From an uncultured Eubacteriales bacterium (lineage in GTDB: Bacteria; Bacillota; Clostridia; Oscillospirales; CAG-272), in assembly GCA_934371135.1 (NCBI GenBank), contig CAKRNO010000006.1:1-64000 (forward strand): a stretch of DNA of 64,000 nt, given 5' to 3'. The notes under the pieces are model-generated. The model saw nothing but the letters and a program-made list of their open reading frames with translations, had not been told where the DNA came from and ran no database searches. Below, one piece after another: positions 1-8,307 of the stretch. How positions within the stretch are numbered: position 1 is the stretch's first letter; each line of letters begins with the position of its first letter. Made by a program: the position numbers and the translations under genes.

Positions 1-371
1 CCGCTGGATAGCCCCATGAGTGTGGATAGCTCGGTCAGGGCGACATACAGGGCGGCGATGATGGCGCCCTGCGTGACGTACAGGGCGGTGCGGCGCCCCG
101 CGCGATGCGGGGGGGTGGATGCGGGTTTCTGTGCGAGAGGTGTGTCGGCAGTGTTTGCCAGGGAGGGCGAGGTTGGCGGGGCGGGGCTTTCGCTTGTGTG
201 TGACTTTTTGTTGTGCTCTGCACGGTCATAGATGTCGGTGGTTTTTTCGTCACTACGCTTTGGTAGTGTTTGTCTCGCACCGCAGTAGGGACATTCGGCA
301 ATACTCGTCCCATCCGTTACCTCTAGTGTACCGCCACACATTTTACACTTGAAAACAATATAGTTTTCCAC
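1..371 (-). CDS. queT: Zinc-ribbon / QueT-type transporter fusion, partial
   Basis: This gene runs off the left edge, leaving 123 N-terminal codons. It starts at a GTG nine bases after an AAAGGAG ribosome binding site. Residues about 8-30 form a small zinc ribbon with two knuckles, CKMCG and CPYCG. A polar Ser/Thr/Pro-rich linker of roughly 50 residues follows. The first hydrophobic helix then starts (TQGAIIAALYVALTELS) and leads into TLMGLSS, which resembles the N terminus of QueT, the membrane S component of ECF transporters for queuosine precursors. The preQ1-I-like riboswitch directly upstream supports that assignment independently. The cytosolic zinc ribbon in front of the transporter is unusual and its role is unknown. 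Most of the transporter lies outside the window, so family assignment rests on one helix plus the leader. Confidence 0.7.
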   Translation of the reverse strand, partial: MENYIVFKCKMCGGTLEVTDGTSIAECPYCGARQTLPKRSDEKTTDIYDRAEHNKKSHTSESPAPPTSPSLANTADTPLAQKPASTPPHRAGRRTALYVTQGAIIAALYVALTELSTLMGLSS

Positions 372-380
372 AGAATGATT

Positions 381-424
381 CTCCTTTAGTTTTGTTTTAG
401 GTGAGGAAGGTCTCGAACTCACCG
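381..424 (-). promoter_or_regulatory. Probable preQ1-I riboswitch
   Basis: Read on the minus strand, the leader has a six-base-pair stem (GGTGAG with CTCACC) around the loop TTCGAGACCTTC. An A-rich tail, TAAAACAAAACTAA, then runs straight into the AAAGGAG ribosome binding site of the downstream gene. Short hairpin, pyrimidine-containing loop and A-rich tail overlapping the Shine-Dalgarno match the H-type pseudoknot of preQ1-I riboswitches, which typically hide the ribosome binding site when preQ1 is bound. Its position ahead of a queT-like gene fits. The pseudoknot was judged by eye. Confidence 0.75.
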
Positions 425-429
425 CAGAA

Positions 430-458
430 AGTATAGCACGGACGCAGGACAAAAGCAA
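430..458 (-). promoter_or_regulatory. Sigma-70-type promoter for the queT-like gene
   Basis: On the minus strand TTGCTT (453-458) and TATACT (430-435) are separated by 17 bases, a good vegetative promoter. It sits just upstream of the riboswitch hairpin, leaving a leader of about 55-60 nt. Confidence 0.7.
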
Positions 459-529
459 GTTTTTCGGAAAGAATGTATAAAACGTCGCCGGTCGGGAAAT
501 CCTCGGGAAAACATACGGAGGAAACAACC

Positions 530-1123
530 ATGAAAACGAGATCCCTGCAACATACCGCCGTCGCCGTCATCTGCCTTTTGCTCGCGACGCTCCTGCTCGC
601 CGCCCTGCCCGTGCGGGGGGAGGAAGAAATTTACTCAGACGTCATTCGCCTGCACATCATTGCCGCGAGCAACACGGAGGAGGACCAGGCGCTGAAGCTC
701 GCAGTCCGCGACGCGGTGCTTGGTGTTTACGGCTCCGCCCTGACATCGTACCCTGATCGGGACAGCGCCGCGGAGGCGGCGCGGGAGCTGCTCCCGGGCA
801 TCCGGAGTCTGGCGGTGCAGACACTGCGCGAGGCGGGCTGTGACAAGCCGGTATCTGTCACGCTGACGGAGGAGGAGTATCCGACGCGTGATTACGAGAC
901 CTTTTCTCTCCCCGCGGGGCGGTACCTCTCGCTCCGCGTGCTGATCGGAGAGGCGGAGGGACATAACTGGTGGTGTGTGCTTTATCCGCCGCTTTGCCTC
1001 GATACCGCGACAGAGGGAGAACAGCTCTCGGATGCCGAGTGGGGGCTCCTCACCGAAAACGGCGGGGGGCACTACCAGGTCCGTTTCAAATTGCTGGAAT
1101 GGCTGAAAATGTTGTTTTCGTAA
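530..1123 (+). CDS. spoIIR: Stage II sporulation protein R
   Basis: This 197-residue protein is a probable SpoIIR, the secreted forespore signal that activates the SpoIIGA protease and so the processing of pro-sigma-E in the mother cell. An N-terminal hydrophobic segment (about residues 10-27) acts as signal peptide or anchor. The family core follows: VIRLHIIAASNTEEDQ near residues 38-53, and HNWWCVLYPPLC towards the C terminus, a hallmark of SpoIIR. The ATG at 530 was chosen because GGAGG lies just before it; an upstream in-frame ATG at 473 has no ribosome binding site. It stands alone between a divergent queT-like gene and smpB. It indicates an endospore former. Confidence 0.92.
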   Translation: MKTRSLQHTAVAVICLLLATLLLAALPVRGEEEIYSDVIRLHIIAASNTEEDQALKLAVRDAVLGVYGSALTSYPDRDSAAEAARELLPGIRSLAVQTLREAGCDKPVSVTLTEEEYPTRDYETFSLPAGRYLSLRVLIGEAEGHNWWCVLYPPLCLDTATEGEQLSDAEWGLLTENGGGHYQVRFKLLEWLKMLFS

Positions 1124-1144
1124 CGAAAACATTACATCCGTCTC

Positions 1145-1173
1145 TTGACATTTGCCGCGTTTTCGCGTATAAT
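1145..1173 (+). promoter_or_regulatory. Consensus sigma-70 promoter upstream of smpB
   Basis: A perfect TTGACA (1145-1150) and a perfect TATAAT (1168-1173) are 17 bases apart. It should drive smpB strongly and may read through into ssrA, which begins only 8 bases after the smpB stop codon. Confidence 0.85.
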
Positions 1174-1204
1174 ACAAAGACCGTATCGGAAAGGAGGGGA
1201 CACC

Positions 1205-1684
1205 ATGCCCACATCGAGCGGCGTCAAGCGTATTGCGGAGAATCGTAAGGCGCGGCACGAGTACTTTGTCACGGAGACCTATGAGTGCGGGATCGAGCTC
1301 AAGGGCACCGAGGTAAAGAGCCTGCGCGCGGGTGCGGTGAACCTGAAGGATTCGTACGCGACCTTTTCGCGGGATATGCAGATCTACATACAGGGGATGC
1401 ACATCAGCCCGTACGAAAAGGGGAATATTTTCAATCATGATCCTCTGCGCCAGCGTCGGTTGCTCCTGCACAAGCGGGAGATCCTGAAGCTTTGGGCGTC
1501 GGTACAGCGCGACGGATTTACACTGGTGCCGCTTTCGCTGTACTTCACCCGTGGGCGCGTCAAAGTGGAGCTCGGGCTTTGCCGGGGCAAAAAGCTCTAT
1601 GATAAACGGGAGTCCACCGCCGCGCGCGATGCTGCCCGTGACATCGACAGAGCCACGAAGTCGCGTCGGTACGAGGAGGATTGA
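1205..1684 (+). CDS. smpB: SsrA-binding protein SmpB
   Basis: SmpB (159 residues, normal family length) binds tmRNA and delivers it to stalled ribosomes for trans-translation. The family signature is clear: an N-terminal lysine/arginine-rich start with [10 protein letters not shown], then [13 protein letters not shown], the central [15 protein letters not shown] segment and [13 protein letters not shown] near the C terminus. The basic C-terminal tail, which occupies the empty mRNA channel, is present. The ATG at 1205 follows AAGGAGGGG at good spacing, so the longer upstream extension of the frame is rejected. Immediate linkage to ssrA (8 nt downstream) is a common arrangement and confirms the call. 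Confidence 0.97.
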   Translation: MPTSSGVKRIAENRKARHEYFVTETYECGIELKGTEVKSLRAGAVNLKDSYATFSRDMQIYIQGMHISPYEKGNIFNHDPLRQRRLLLHKREILKLWASVQRDGFTLVPLSLYFTRGRVKVELGLCRGKKLYDKRESTAARDAARDIDRATKSRRYEED

Positions 1685-1692
1685 TTGCCTTT

Positions 1693-2061
1693 GGGCCCGT
1701 AATGGTTTCGACGGGGGTTCTGAGGCTAGGTAAGCGTGGCGGGCTGGATAATCCCGATAAACTGTCCAACCTAAAATTAAACGCAGACGATAAAAAAGTC
1801 GCTCTGGCTGCCTAACAGCAGCGCTGTGGCGTAACGCCACCCGTACCCGGCGAGAGTCCTGCGGCTCGCCGCGTGCGTCAAGTCAGCAGGGAAGGTGCAT
1901 CGGTGTTTCGTCCTTGAGCCGGTCATCCAGAAAAGGGCTGCCGTCGCGGTGTCGCGTGTCTGTTTGCGCCCCGCCCGGGAGAACTTCATAACAGACTGCC
2001 CACGAAGAAAGCCTACCCAACGGATTTTCGGACAGGGGTTCAACTCCCCTCGGGTCCACCA
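1693..2061 (+). ncRNA. ssrA: Transfer-messenger RNA (tmRNA)
   Basis: The 5' end GGGCCCG pairs with the 3' end CGGGTCC to form the tRNA-like acceptor stem, followed by an encoded ACCA. The 5' half has the typical GTAATGGTTTCGACGGGG segment and the 3' half the TΨC arm GGGTTCAACTCCC. The resume codon is probably GCA at 1783, giving the proteolysis tag ADDKKVALAA with a TAA stop at 1813-1815. The ALAA end is the usual ClpXP/ClpAP degron. Total length of 369 nt is normal for a one-piece tmRNA, and smpB lies just upstream. Confidence 0.97.
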
Positions 2062-2103
2062 AAACCTGGAAAAGCCACCCTTGCGGTGGCTTTTCCAGGT
2101 TTT
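2061..2103 (+). terminator. Long hairpin terminator after ssrA
   Basis: The arms AAACCTGGAAAAGCCACC and GGTGGCTTTTCCAGGTTT form an 18-bp perfect stem with a five-base loop. The core resembles the hairpin at 3788-3833, where the outer arms differ but still pair. It starts right at the tmRNA CCA end. Confidence 0.8.
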
Positions 2104-2117
2104 GACGATCTGACAAA

Positions 2118-2218
2118 AGGAGGGAGTTGAACGGGTCGGTAGTGAACGACATCCGGTGGATGTCAGAGCCGACCCTGACCGAGCCCGCAGGCGAGAGCAA
2201 CTCCCCTCGGGTCCACCA
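2118..2218 (+). repeat. Structured element ending in a copy of the ssrA 3' end
   Basis: The last 21 bases (2198-2218) are identical to the final 21 bases of ssrA (2041-2061), including CCA. The left end (GAGGGAGTTG) pairs with the start of that copy, a middle helix pairs GGGTCGG with CCGACCC, and an inner hairpin GACATCC-GGT-GGATGTC is perfect. Together they form one nested cruciform of about 100 nt. The direct repeat of a tmRNA 3' end is what integration at ssrA leaves behind, but no integrase is present. It may be an integration scar or a dispersed element associated with RNA-gene 3' ends. Confidence 0.7.
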
Positions 2219-2287
2219 AGTTAAGTTTTCTCGAACCAACCGCAAGGCCCTACACTGACCTTGGCGGCGCGCCGCGAGAAAGCAAAT

Positions 2288-2330
2288 AAAAACGGAGAGT
2301 TGCTTCCGACGAGGAAGGCTCTCCGTTTTT
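2288..2330 (+). terminator. ACGGAGAG-family hairpin
   Basis: AAAAACGGAGAG pairs with CTCTCCGTTTTT, with an inner CTTCC/GGAAG helix, and ends in a T run. Hairpins with the same outer arms occur at 25327-25366 and 25592-25631, so this is one of a small dispersed family of terminators. No intact gene ends immediately before it. Confidence 0.6.
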
Positions 2331-2387
2331 GTCTTCCTTAGTGATGGATTCGTTTGAAACACAATCAAACTCTCTTTGCCATAAAAA

Positions 2388-2430
2388 TGCACCTCCAAAA
2401 GTTTATTCTCTGTCCAACTTTTGGGGCGCA
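2388..2430. repeat. Imperfect inverted repeat
   Basis: TGCACCTCCAAAAGTT and AACTTTTGGGGCGCA face each other across about ten bases. It lies between the ACGGAGAG hairpin and the SDR gene. It could be a terminator or the remnant of an inserted element. The rest of 2219-2640 shows no gene that I can support; short open stretches there are interrupted by stops. Confidence 0.45.
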
Positions 2431-2662
2431 CTTCACTGATTCAGTATCATAAAAAACAAAAGTATCAACTTAACCATTTACACGCGGCGAGCATTCATCT
2501 ATATTTAGGACGTAAGGAATCCGCAAACGCAGACGGGCAGGCAGAACGATAAGAGCGTTTATGACAAAAGCGGGGATTCGTGAAATTCTTAGGCTGAGGG
2601 ATAAGCCATTAAAAGCAACTAAGTTGCTTGGAATTTTATGATACAAGGAGGAAGGGAATACG

Positions 2663-3427
2663 ATGAAAAGATTTGAAAGCAAGGTAGTTGTCGTAACGGG
2701 CGCAGGCGGCGGCATCGGATCGGACACGGCGATTTCGTTCGCAGCCGAGGGCGCAAAGGTCGCTGTAGTCGATTTCAACGGCGAAACCGCGAACGAAACG
2801 GTAAAGAAAATCACTGACAACGGCGGTGAAGCAAAGGCTTACGTTTGCGACGTTACCGATTTTAACGCGGTCGAAAAGTGTGTAAACGATATCGTTGCGG
2901 ACTTCGGCGGCGTGGACGTGTTGGCAAACATTGCCGGCGGAAGCGCGAGAAAAGACCGGGCGCTCTCGTACGAGCAGTCGCCGGAGGTTTTCGACAGAAT
3001 TATCAAGGTCAATCTTTACGGCAGTTATTATTTTGCCCGCCAGTGCGCGAGAGTTATGATAGAAAAAGGCAAGGGCGGCAAGATCGTCAATACGACTTCG
3101 GTCGTGGGGCTGAACGGACACGTCATGCACACCGAATACGGCGCGTCGAAGGGCGGGGTGTTGAGTATGACCAAGTCCATGGCGAAGGAGCTCGGCAAGT
3201 TCGGGGTGAACGTCAATGCGGTTTGCCCGGGCATGATTCCCACAGCGAACGCGACCGGCGGCGATCTTTCCTACACGAACTATTTGCGCATGACGCCATC
3301 GCCGCACGACATCACGGCGGCGGTCATGTTCCTCGCTTCGGAGGATGCGCGTTTTATCACAGGGCACAATCTTGTCGTTGACGGCGGCAGATGCCTCGCG
3401 ACCCGCGGTACGGAACCGAAGGACTGA
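2663..3427 (+). CDS. SDR family NAD(P)-dependent oxidoreductase
   Basis: A classical short-chain dehydrogenase of 254 residues. It has the dinucleotide-binding TGAGGGIG at residues 12-19, the NIAGG segment, a catalytic serine near residue 145 (NTTSVVG) and the YGASK catalytic Tyr/Lys pair near 159-163. NADH or NADPH is the likely cofactor; the substrate, probably a sugar or polyol, cannot be read. GGAGGAAGGG before the ATG is a good ribosome binding site. It stands alone between a structured ssrA-derived repeat and decayed sequence. Its C-terminal tail (GGRCLATRGTEPKD) closely matches that of the deleted SDR fossil at 14695-14781, so the two descend from a common type and may once have shared a pathway with a Gfo/Idh/MocA partner. 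Confidence 0.9.
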   Translation: MKRFESKVVVVTGAGGGIGSDTAISFAAEGAKVAVVDFNGETANETVKKITDNGGEAKAYVCDVTDFNAVEKCVNDIVADFGGVDVLANIAGGSARKDRALSYEQSPEVFDRIIKVNLYGSYYFARQCARVMIEKGKGGKIVNTTSVVGLNGHVMHTEYGASKGGVLSMTKSMAKELGKFGVNVNAVCPGMIPTANATGGDLSYTNYLRMTPSPHDITAAVMFLASEDARFITGHNLVVDGGRCLATRGTEPKD

Positions 3428-3787
3428 TTGATAACGAATCGGCAAACGGAACCGTTGCGGCTTCCTCGAGTTACGGCGTAAACGGCAGCGTGGTTCCGGT
3501 TCCGCCAGAGTCCGTCGCGAGCGACGGCGCGGCAAAGATTTCCGAGCGCAAGACCGAGAAAAACGTGCGACAGACAATTGCACAGTGATCATCGTGCTCG
3601 CGAGCCTGTTCGTAACGACCGTACAATAACGGCGATTATGCGGGTATCTTTCCCACACCGACAGCCGTTTGTCTTTCAACCAGACTCGGAGCCAAATCAA
3701 ACTCGTACATCAGGTGGAGACAATCTGCAATTTATCAGCGCGGAGCCCGGAAATATAGCGCCTTTCAAAGTCGCGCTCGCATTTTCC
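3428..3787 (+). other. Stretch without a supportable gene, probably decayed coding sequence
   Basis: Codon-like composition continues after the SDR stop but is broken across frames. One frame stays open to about 3588, and another ends in IIVLASLFVTTVQ before a stop near 3630, which looks like the end of a membrane helix. No start with a ribosome binding site fits any of these pieces. I read it as the debris of a lost gene, without naming it. Confidence 0.4.
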
Positions 3788-3833
3788 CAAACGTGCAAAA
3801 GGCCACCCTTGCGGTGGCTTTTTGCACGTTTTG
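3788..3833. terminator. Bidirectional hairpin terminator
   Basis: AAACGTGCAAAAGGCCACC pairs with GGTGGCTTTTTGCACGTTT around CTTGC. It has A and T runs on both sides, so it can serve the minus-strand amidohydrolase that ends at 3839 and anything coming from the left. The core GCCACCCTTGCGGTGGC is shared with the ssrA terminator. Confidence 0.75.
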
Positions 3834-3838
3834 AGTGT

Positions 3839-5185
3839 TTACAGATTGACGGTGACGGAACCGTCTTCACCCCAGATGAGCAGGTCATGCTCCGCCATGT
3901 ACTTATCCCAATCGGCAAAGTAAGCTTCCTTGTTCGGGTAGAGCGGCTCGTAGGTGTCCACTACCCCGCGCGCGAGGCGGGCATCGTCCGAGAGGAGCGC
4001 GGCGGCGAGGGAAAGCTGCCCCTCGGCGGAGACGACGCAGGCGTTCTCGACGTCCGCGATGCGGAAGTCGTTGCCGTGGCTGGCACCCGCGGCGCCGCTG
4101 ATGTAGGGGTGCAGGACGGGCATCAGGCAGGAGAGGTTCCCCATATCGGTCGAACCGCCGCCGAAGTTGTGCGTGATATTCAGGTTCTCCCGCCCGACCA
4201 GTTCCGCCATGACGTCGGTCGCGATCTCCTTCAGGCGCGGGGCGTTATGCAGAGGGCAGGCGCCCGGATGGTCTGTGACCGTGACCGTCGCGCCCATGGC
4301 GAGCGCACCGGAGGCGATCGCGCGGTTGACCTTACGGTTCGTGCGGGCGATGGAGGGGAGACTGTTCCCGCGCACGAGCGTGGAGAGCGCCGCCTCCGCC
4401 GGAATCACGCTGACCGAATCCCCGCCGTTTGTCATAATGGGATGGACGCGCACATTTTCCTTGTCCGGGAACGTCTCGCGCAGGGCGTTGATGGCGTTCA
4501 GGGTGAGGGTCGCGGCATACAGTGCGTTGATGCCCGCCTGCGGGAAGCTGCCGGCGTGCGCCGCCTTCCCGTGGAAAACAATATCCTTGGAGATGTTGCC
4601 GTTGCACCCGTCGTGGATATCCAGCTTGCTGTGCGGATTGGTGCCGGTGTGAAACATATAGGCGAGGTCTACGCCGTCAAAGTAGCCGCGGTAAAGGAAC
4701 TCGTCCTTACCGCCGCAGTAGCGGATGGTGCCCGCGCGGCGCAGCTCATCGCGGAAATCCAGCTGGATCTCCTCCTCGGCGGGTACCGCCGCGAGACGGA
4801 TCGAGCCCGAAAGCCCATCGAGCGCACCCGGCTCCCGGAGTGCGAGCGCGATCCCTACCATGGCGGCGCACTGCGCATGATGCCCGCAGGCGTGTGCACA
4901 GCCGTCCACCGCCGCGAAATGGTGCGGCATGGCGAGGGCGTCGAGCTCACAGAGGATGAGGAGCCGCGGTCCCGGTCTGCCGGTATCGATGTCGGTATAG
5001 AAACCGGGGATATTCCCGGCTTTCGTCAGCGTGTAGCCTGCGTCCTCGAAAATCTTCTCGAGGTAGGCACCGGTCTGCCATTCCTTGAACCCTGTCTCCG
5101 GGTGCTCCCAGATGTATTTCTCTGCCGCGATAATCGCTTCTCTGTGGCGGGCGACGAGAGCCGCGTATTTGTCGGTATGAAACAT
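3839..5185 (-). CDS. M20 family metallopeptidase / amidohydrolase
   Basis: This 448-residue cytosolic enzyme belongs to the M20 amidohydrolases, the group of AbgB and of N-acyl amino acid and indole-3-acetyl-amino acid hydrolases. These are zinc- or manganese-dependent hydrolases of amide bonds. Visible landmarks are CELDAL (79-84), ACGHH (99-103), the glutamate run AEEEIQ near 136-141, HGKAAHAG in the lid domain, and a late GASHGND containing the last metal-binding histidine. There is no signal peptide. The start follows AAAGGAGC. It is transcribed alone and divergently from the ABC ATPase gene. Substrate is unknown, although p-aminobenzoyl-glutamate-like or acyl-amino-acid substrates are typical of relatives. 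Confidence 0.9.
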   Translation of the reverse strand: MFHTDKYAALVARHREAIIAAEKYIWEHPETGFKEWQTGAYLEKIFEDAGYTLTKAGNIPGFYTDIDTGRPGPRLLILCELDALAMPHHFAAVDGCAHACGHHAQCAAMVGIALALREPGALDGLSGSIRLAAVPAEEEIQLDFRDELRRAGTIRYCGGKDEFLYRGYFDGVDLAYMFHTGTNPHSKLDIHDGCNGNISKDIVFHGKAAHAGSFPQAGINALYAATLTLNAINALRETFPDKENVRVHPIMTNGGDSVSVIPAEAALSTLVRGNSLPSIARTNRKVNRAIASGALAMGATVTVTDHPGACPLHNAPRLKEIATDVMAELVGRENLNITHNFGGGSTDMGNLSCLMPVLHPYISGAAGASHGNDFRIADVENACVVSAEGQLSLAAALLSDDARLARGVVDTYEPLYPNKEAYFADWDKYMAEHDLLIWGEDGSVTVNL

Positions 5186-5398
5186 GGCGATGCTCCTTTA
5201 TTATTCCGTTTTGCTCCCCACCCGGAGAAAAGACGCTCTCCGGCGCGAAGGCTTCAATTCACCGCCATTCTATCCGAAACAACGCACGAAGTCAACGGTT
5301 TTGCACAAAATTTGCAATAAAAATATTGTTTCTTTTGTCAAAAATGATACTTTTATCCGTTCTGATAACAAACCCAAAAGAAGGAAGCATCGCACACC

Positions 5399-5428
5399 TT
5401 GCCAACAATCGTGCGCGCATGTTACAAT
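5399..5428 (+). promoter_or_regulatory. Promoter for the ABC ATPase gene
   Basis: TTGCCA (5399-5404) and TACAAT (5423-5428) are 18 bases apart in the 328-base gap between the divergent amidohydrolase and ATPase genes. The rest of that gap is A/T-rich around 5310-5370 and shows no gene. Confidence 0.55.
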
Positions 5429-5513
5429 ACAAAGGAAAGAAATTGCGCGCTTTTTCGACAAAGGCGTCGGAGGGGGTACGCACAAATCCCGATGCAGGGC
5501 AGGGAGGATCACA

Positions 5514-6230
<717 letters not shown>

Positions 6231-6242
6231 GGAGGGAACCGC

Positions 6243-7100
6243 ATGAAAGTCAAACGCGCCGCCACCGATTTCACCGCCGACGCTCTGCCTGCGACGAGGC
6301 CCGCCGTCTTTTGGGACTGCTGGCGCGTCCGGCACCGTCTGCTCTTTGCGCTCGGGGGGATCCTGCTCCTCTTTCTGCTCCCGCTCCTCGTCTCGCATCT
6401 CACGCGGGACGCCCTGTGCGCATCCGTCGCCGTCTCCGACGCCGGAGACGAGGCGGCTCGCGCCGCCGCCGTCGCCAATCTGCGCTTTTGGTTTCGCCTC
6501 ATCGACATTCCGTGTTGGTTGATCTTCTCTGTGGGGCTCGCCGGTACGGTGCGCGTCGTGCGGCAGCTGGTCTTTGGCGAGGGGGTGTTCCTCCGCGAGG
6601 ACTTCTTCACCGGCGTGCGACAGAACGGCGGGGCGTATGCGGGGGTCGCCCTTTTCGCGTCCCTCTGGTGCCTGCTCACCGAATGCGCCGGTACGCTCCG
6701 GGGGAGCACCGGGGGACTTGCCTATCTGCCGATCATCAGTGGGATTCTGCTCCTTTTGCCCATCGGGCTCCTGCTCCTTGCGGAAGTGGCAGTGTATCGC
6801 GCGACCGTCGGAGGGCTCCTCAAGAATGCCATGATCCTGTATTTCCGCACCGTGCCGACGACGCTCGCGGCGACGGCGGCGCTCCTGCTCCCGCTCCTCG
6901 TCTGTTTCGTTCTGGGCATCGCGGGCGCCATGCTCTTCGTCAAATATGTGTTTCTGGTTGCGTATGCCGTCCTGCTTCTGCCCTCGACGGTCATGGGGGA
7001 ATTCTTATACTGCGCCTACGTCTTTGATAAGCATATCAATCGCAAATTCCACCCGGAAGAAGTAGACAAAGGCATTCATCGACGTGAACAATCCAAATAA
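6243..7100 (+). CDS. YesL/DUF624-like multi-pass membrane protein
   Basis: This 285-residue integral membrane protein has about six hydrophobic helices. The first follows a short cytosolic N terminus (around 33-52), then come helices near 90-108, 136-155, 160-182, 199-222 and 226-248, ending in a basic tail. The loop VRRLVFGEG-like segment VVRQLVFGEGVFLREDFF after the second helix resembles YesL/DUF624 proteins, which often lie next to sugar ABC transporters and whose role is unknown. It starts 12 bases after the ABC ATPase with an AAGGAGG ribosome binding site, so the two form an operon that ends at the terminator at 7112-7151. Family assignment is by resemblance only. Confidence 0.6.
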   Translation: MKVKRAATDFTADALPATRPAVFWDCWRVRHRLLFALGGILLLFLLPLLVSHLTRDALCASVAVSDAGDEAARAAAVANLRFWFRLIDIPCWLIFSVGLAGTVRVVRQLVFGEGVFLREDFFTGVRQNGGAYAGVALFASLWCLLTECAGTLRGSTGGLAYLPIISGILLLLPIGLLLLAEVAVYRATVGGLLKNAMILYFRTVPTTLAATAALLLPLLVCFVLGIAGAMLFVKYVFLVAYAVLLLPSTVMGEFLYCAYVFDKHINRKFHPEEVDKGIHRREQSK

Positions 7101-7111
7101 CCTGTTTTTGT

Positions 7112-7151
7112 GAGAAACCGACAACAAAATTGCCGGTTTCTTTGCTTTTTT
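7112..7151 (+). terminator. Rho-independent terminator
   Basis: GAAACCG and CGGTTTC form the stem, followed by TTTGCTTTTTT. It closes the ATPase/membrane protein operon. Confidence 0.75.
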
Positions 7152-7168
7152 GGCGAATTTTTGAAATG

Positions 7169-7231
7169 AGTATCAAATCTGATAAAAATATCATTATCGA
7201 CATTTACAAAAAACAGGTGGTTCAATATCAT
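7169..7231 (+). promoter_or_regulatory. Promoter with AraC-type operator, copy 1
   Basis: TTTACA (7203-7208) and TATCAT (7226-7231) are 17 bases apart and lie ahead of the cytosolic GH43 gene. Overlapping the -35 is a 40-base element (7169-7208) with the pattern AGTATCA, five variable bases, GATAAAAATATCAT, six variable bases, CATTTACA. The same pattern with identical spacing occurs at 13496-13535. It holds two direct TATCA half-sites about two helical turns apart, as expected for an AraC-family activator. Confidence 0.7.
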
Positions 7232-7265
7232 AATTTGTGAAGAATACCTAAAACGGAGGACAGCC

Positions 7266-8174
7266 GTGAAACTGACGTTTGACGGAGGCCGTTCGCAGGG
7301 TGACCCGTATGTCATCCGGCACGGCGATACGTATTATATGTACGCGACGGGCGCGAGGGGGGTACAGCTCTATACCGCCCGGGATAAATATCACTGGCAC
7401 TACGCCGGCATCTGCTACTCGCTCGACGGCGAAAAGGAATACTGGGCGCCGGCGGTGCTTTTCCATGAGGGACGCTTCTGGCTCTACTATTCGTCCATGG
7501 GCGAATGGGAGACGGATACCCACCGCCAGCGTATGTGCGTCGCGGTCAGCGACCGCCCGGACGGCGGGTTCGCTTTCGTCGGGGAACTGATTGCGCCGTT
7601 CTCCATCGACGCGCACGTGGTCGAGTCGGGGGGAGATCTCTATATGTACTACTCCACGAACGATTACGAAGCGGAGCGGGCGGGGACGCTGATCGTCGTC
7701 GACAAAATGCTCTCGCCCACCAAAATGTGCGGACATCCGCAGGTGGTGGTGCGTGCGACGCTGGACGAGGAGATCTTCATGCGCGACCGTTTCCGAAAAG
7801 GACAGCACTGGCACACGCTCGAGGGGGCTTTCTATTTCCGCATCGGTGACGACCATTTCCTCACCTATTCCGGGAACTGCTATCAGAACGAAACCTATTA
7901 TATCGGGTACGCGGTGGCACACGGGCACACCGATGACCTGACGAAGCTGCACTTCCATAAGTATCCGGACGACAACACCTATTGCCCGCTCGTCGCGAAG
8001 AACGACGTCGAGGAGGGCACGGGGCACAACAGCGTGCTCGCCGAGGGGGGGCATCTCTACCTTTTCTACCACGGCAGAGATTACGGCACCCGCGGCACCG
8101 CCGCGGACGTGCGGACGGCGCGCGTCTGCGAGATCGCGGAGCGCGACGGGAAACTCGAAGTCGTCAGTCGCTGA
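7266..8174 (+). CDS. Cytosolic glycoside hydrolase, family 43-like
   Basis: A 302-residue five-bladed beta-propeller enzyme of GH43 type, the family of beta-xylosidases, arabinofuranosidases and arabinanases. The three expected acidic residues are visible: Asp in QGDPYVI (residue 13, general base), Asp in FSIDAHVV (near 114, pKa modulator) and Glu in LEGAFYF (near 186, general acid). WAPAV, which GH43 enzymes often have, is also present. There is no signal peptide, so it acts on imported oligosaccharides. The start is GTG at 7266, placed by an ACGGAGGA ribosome binding site. It is the first gene after an AraC-type operator and the likely head of a transcript running to 12421. Confidence 0.85.
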   Translation: MKLTFDGGRSQGDPYVIRHGDTYYMYATGARGVQLYTARDKYHWHYAGICYSLDGEKEYWAPAVLFHEGRFWLYYSSMGEWETDTHRQRMCVAVSDRPDGGFAFVGELIAPFSIDAHVVESGGDLYMYYSTNDYEAERAGTLIVVDKMLSPTKMCGHPQVVVRATLDEEIFMRDRFRKGQHWHTLEGAFYFRIGDDHFLTYSGNCYQNETYYIGYAVAHGHTDDLTKLHFHKYPDDNTYCPLVAKNDVEEGTGHNSVLAEGGHLYLFYHGRDYGTRGTAADVRTARVCEIAERDGKLEVVSR

Positions 8175-8187
8175 AAAACAAAAAACC

Positions 8188-8232
8188 GGAGGGGGATCCC
8201 CCTCCCGCCGGGCAGGGAACCTGCCCGGCGGG
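8188..8232 (+). other. Two consecutive GC-rich hairpins between genes
   Basis: GGAGGGGGATCCCCCTCC and the next palindrome (CCCGCCGGGCAGG with CCTGCCCGGCGGG) are adjacent in the gap between the GH43 gene and the SASA lipoprotein gene. Without a T run they are more likely to stabilise or process the transcript than to terminate it fully. Confidence 0.6.
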
Positions 8233-8307
8233 AACAAGAAGACAACAACAAAGAGCTGTTAACCGAGGCGGGTCGCCCCCGCAATAACCGAAAAAGGAGA
8301 TCAGCCT

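Noticed and set aside
1883..2431. Minus-strand open frame across the tmRNA 3' end
   Set aside because: It translates tmRNA and the palindromic repeat; such frames over RNA genes are spurious.
2062..3835. A complete integrative element at ssrA
   Set aside because: Apart from the 21-nt repeat there is no integrase, excisionase or phage gene, and the repeats enclose only about 140 bp; a scar or small repeat is the most that can be claimed.
3578..5320. A 580-codon plus-strand open frame
   Set aside because: Antisense of the M20 amidohydrolase; the latter has all metal-binding motifs.
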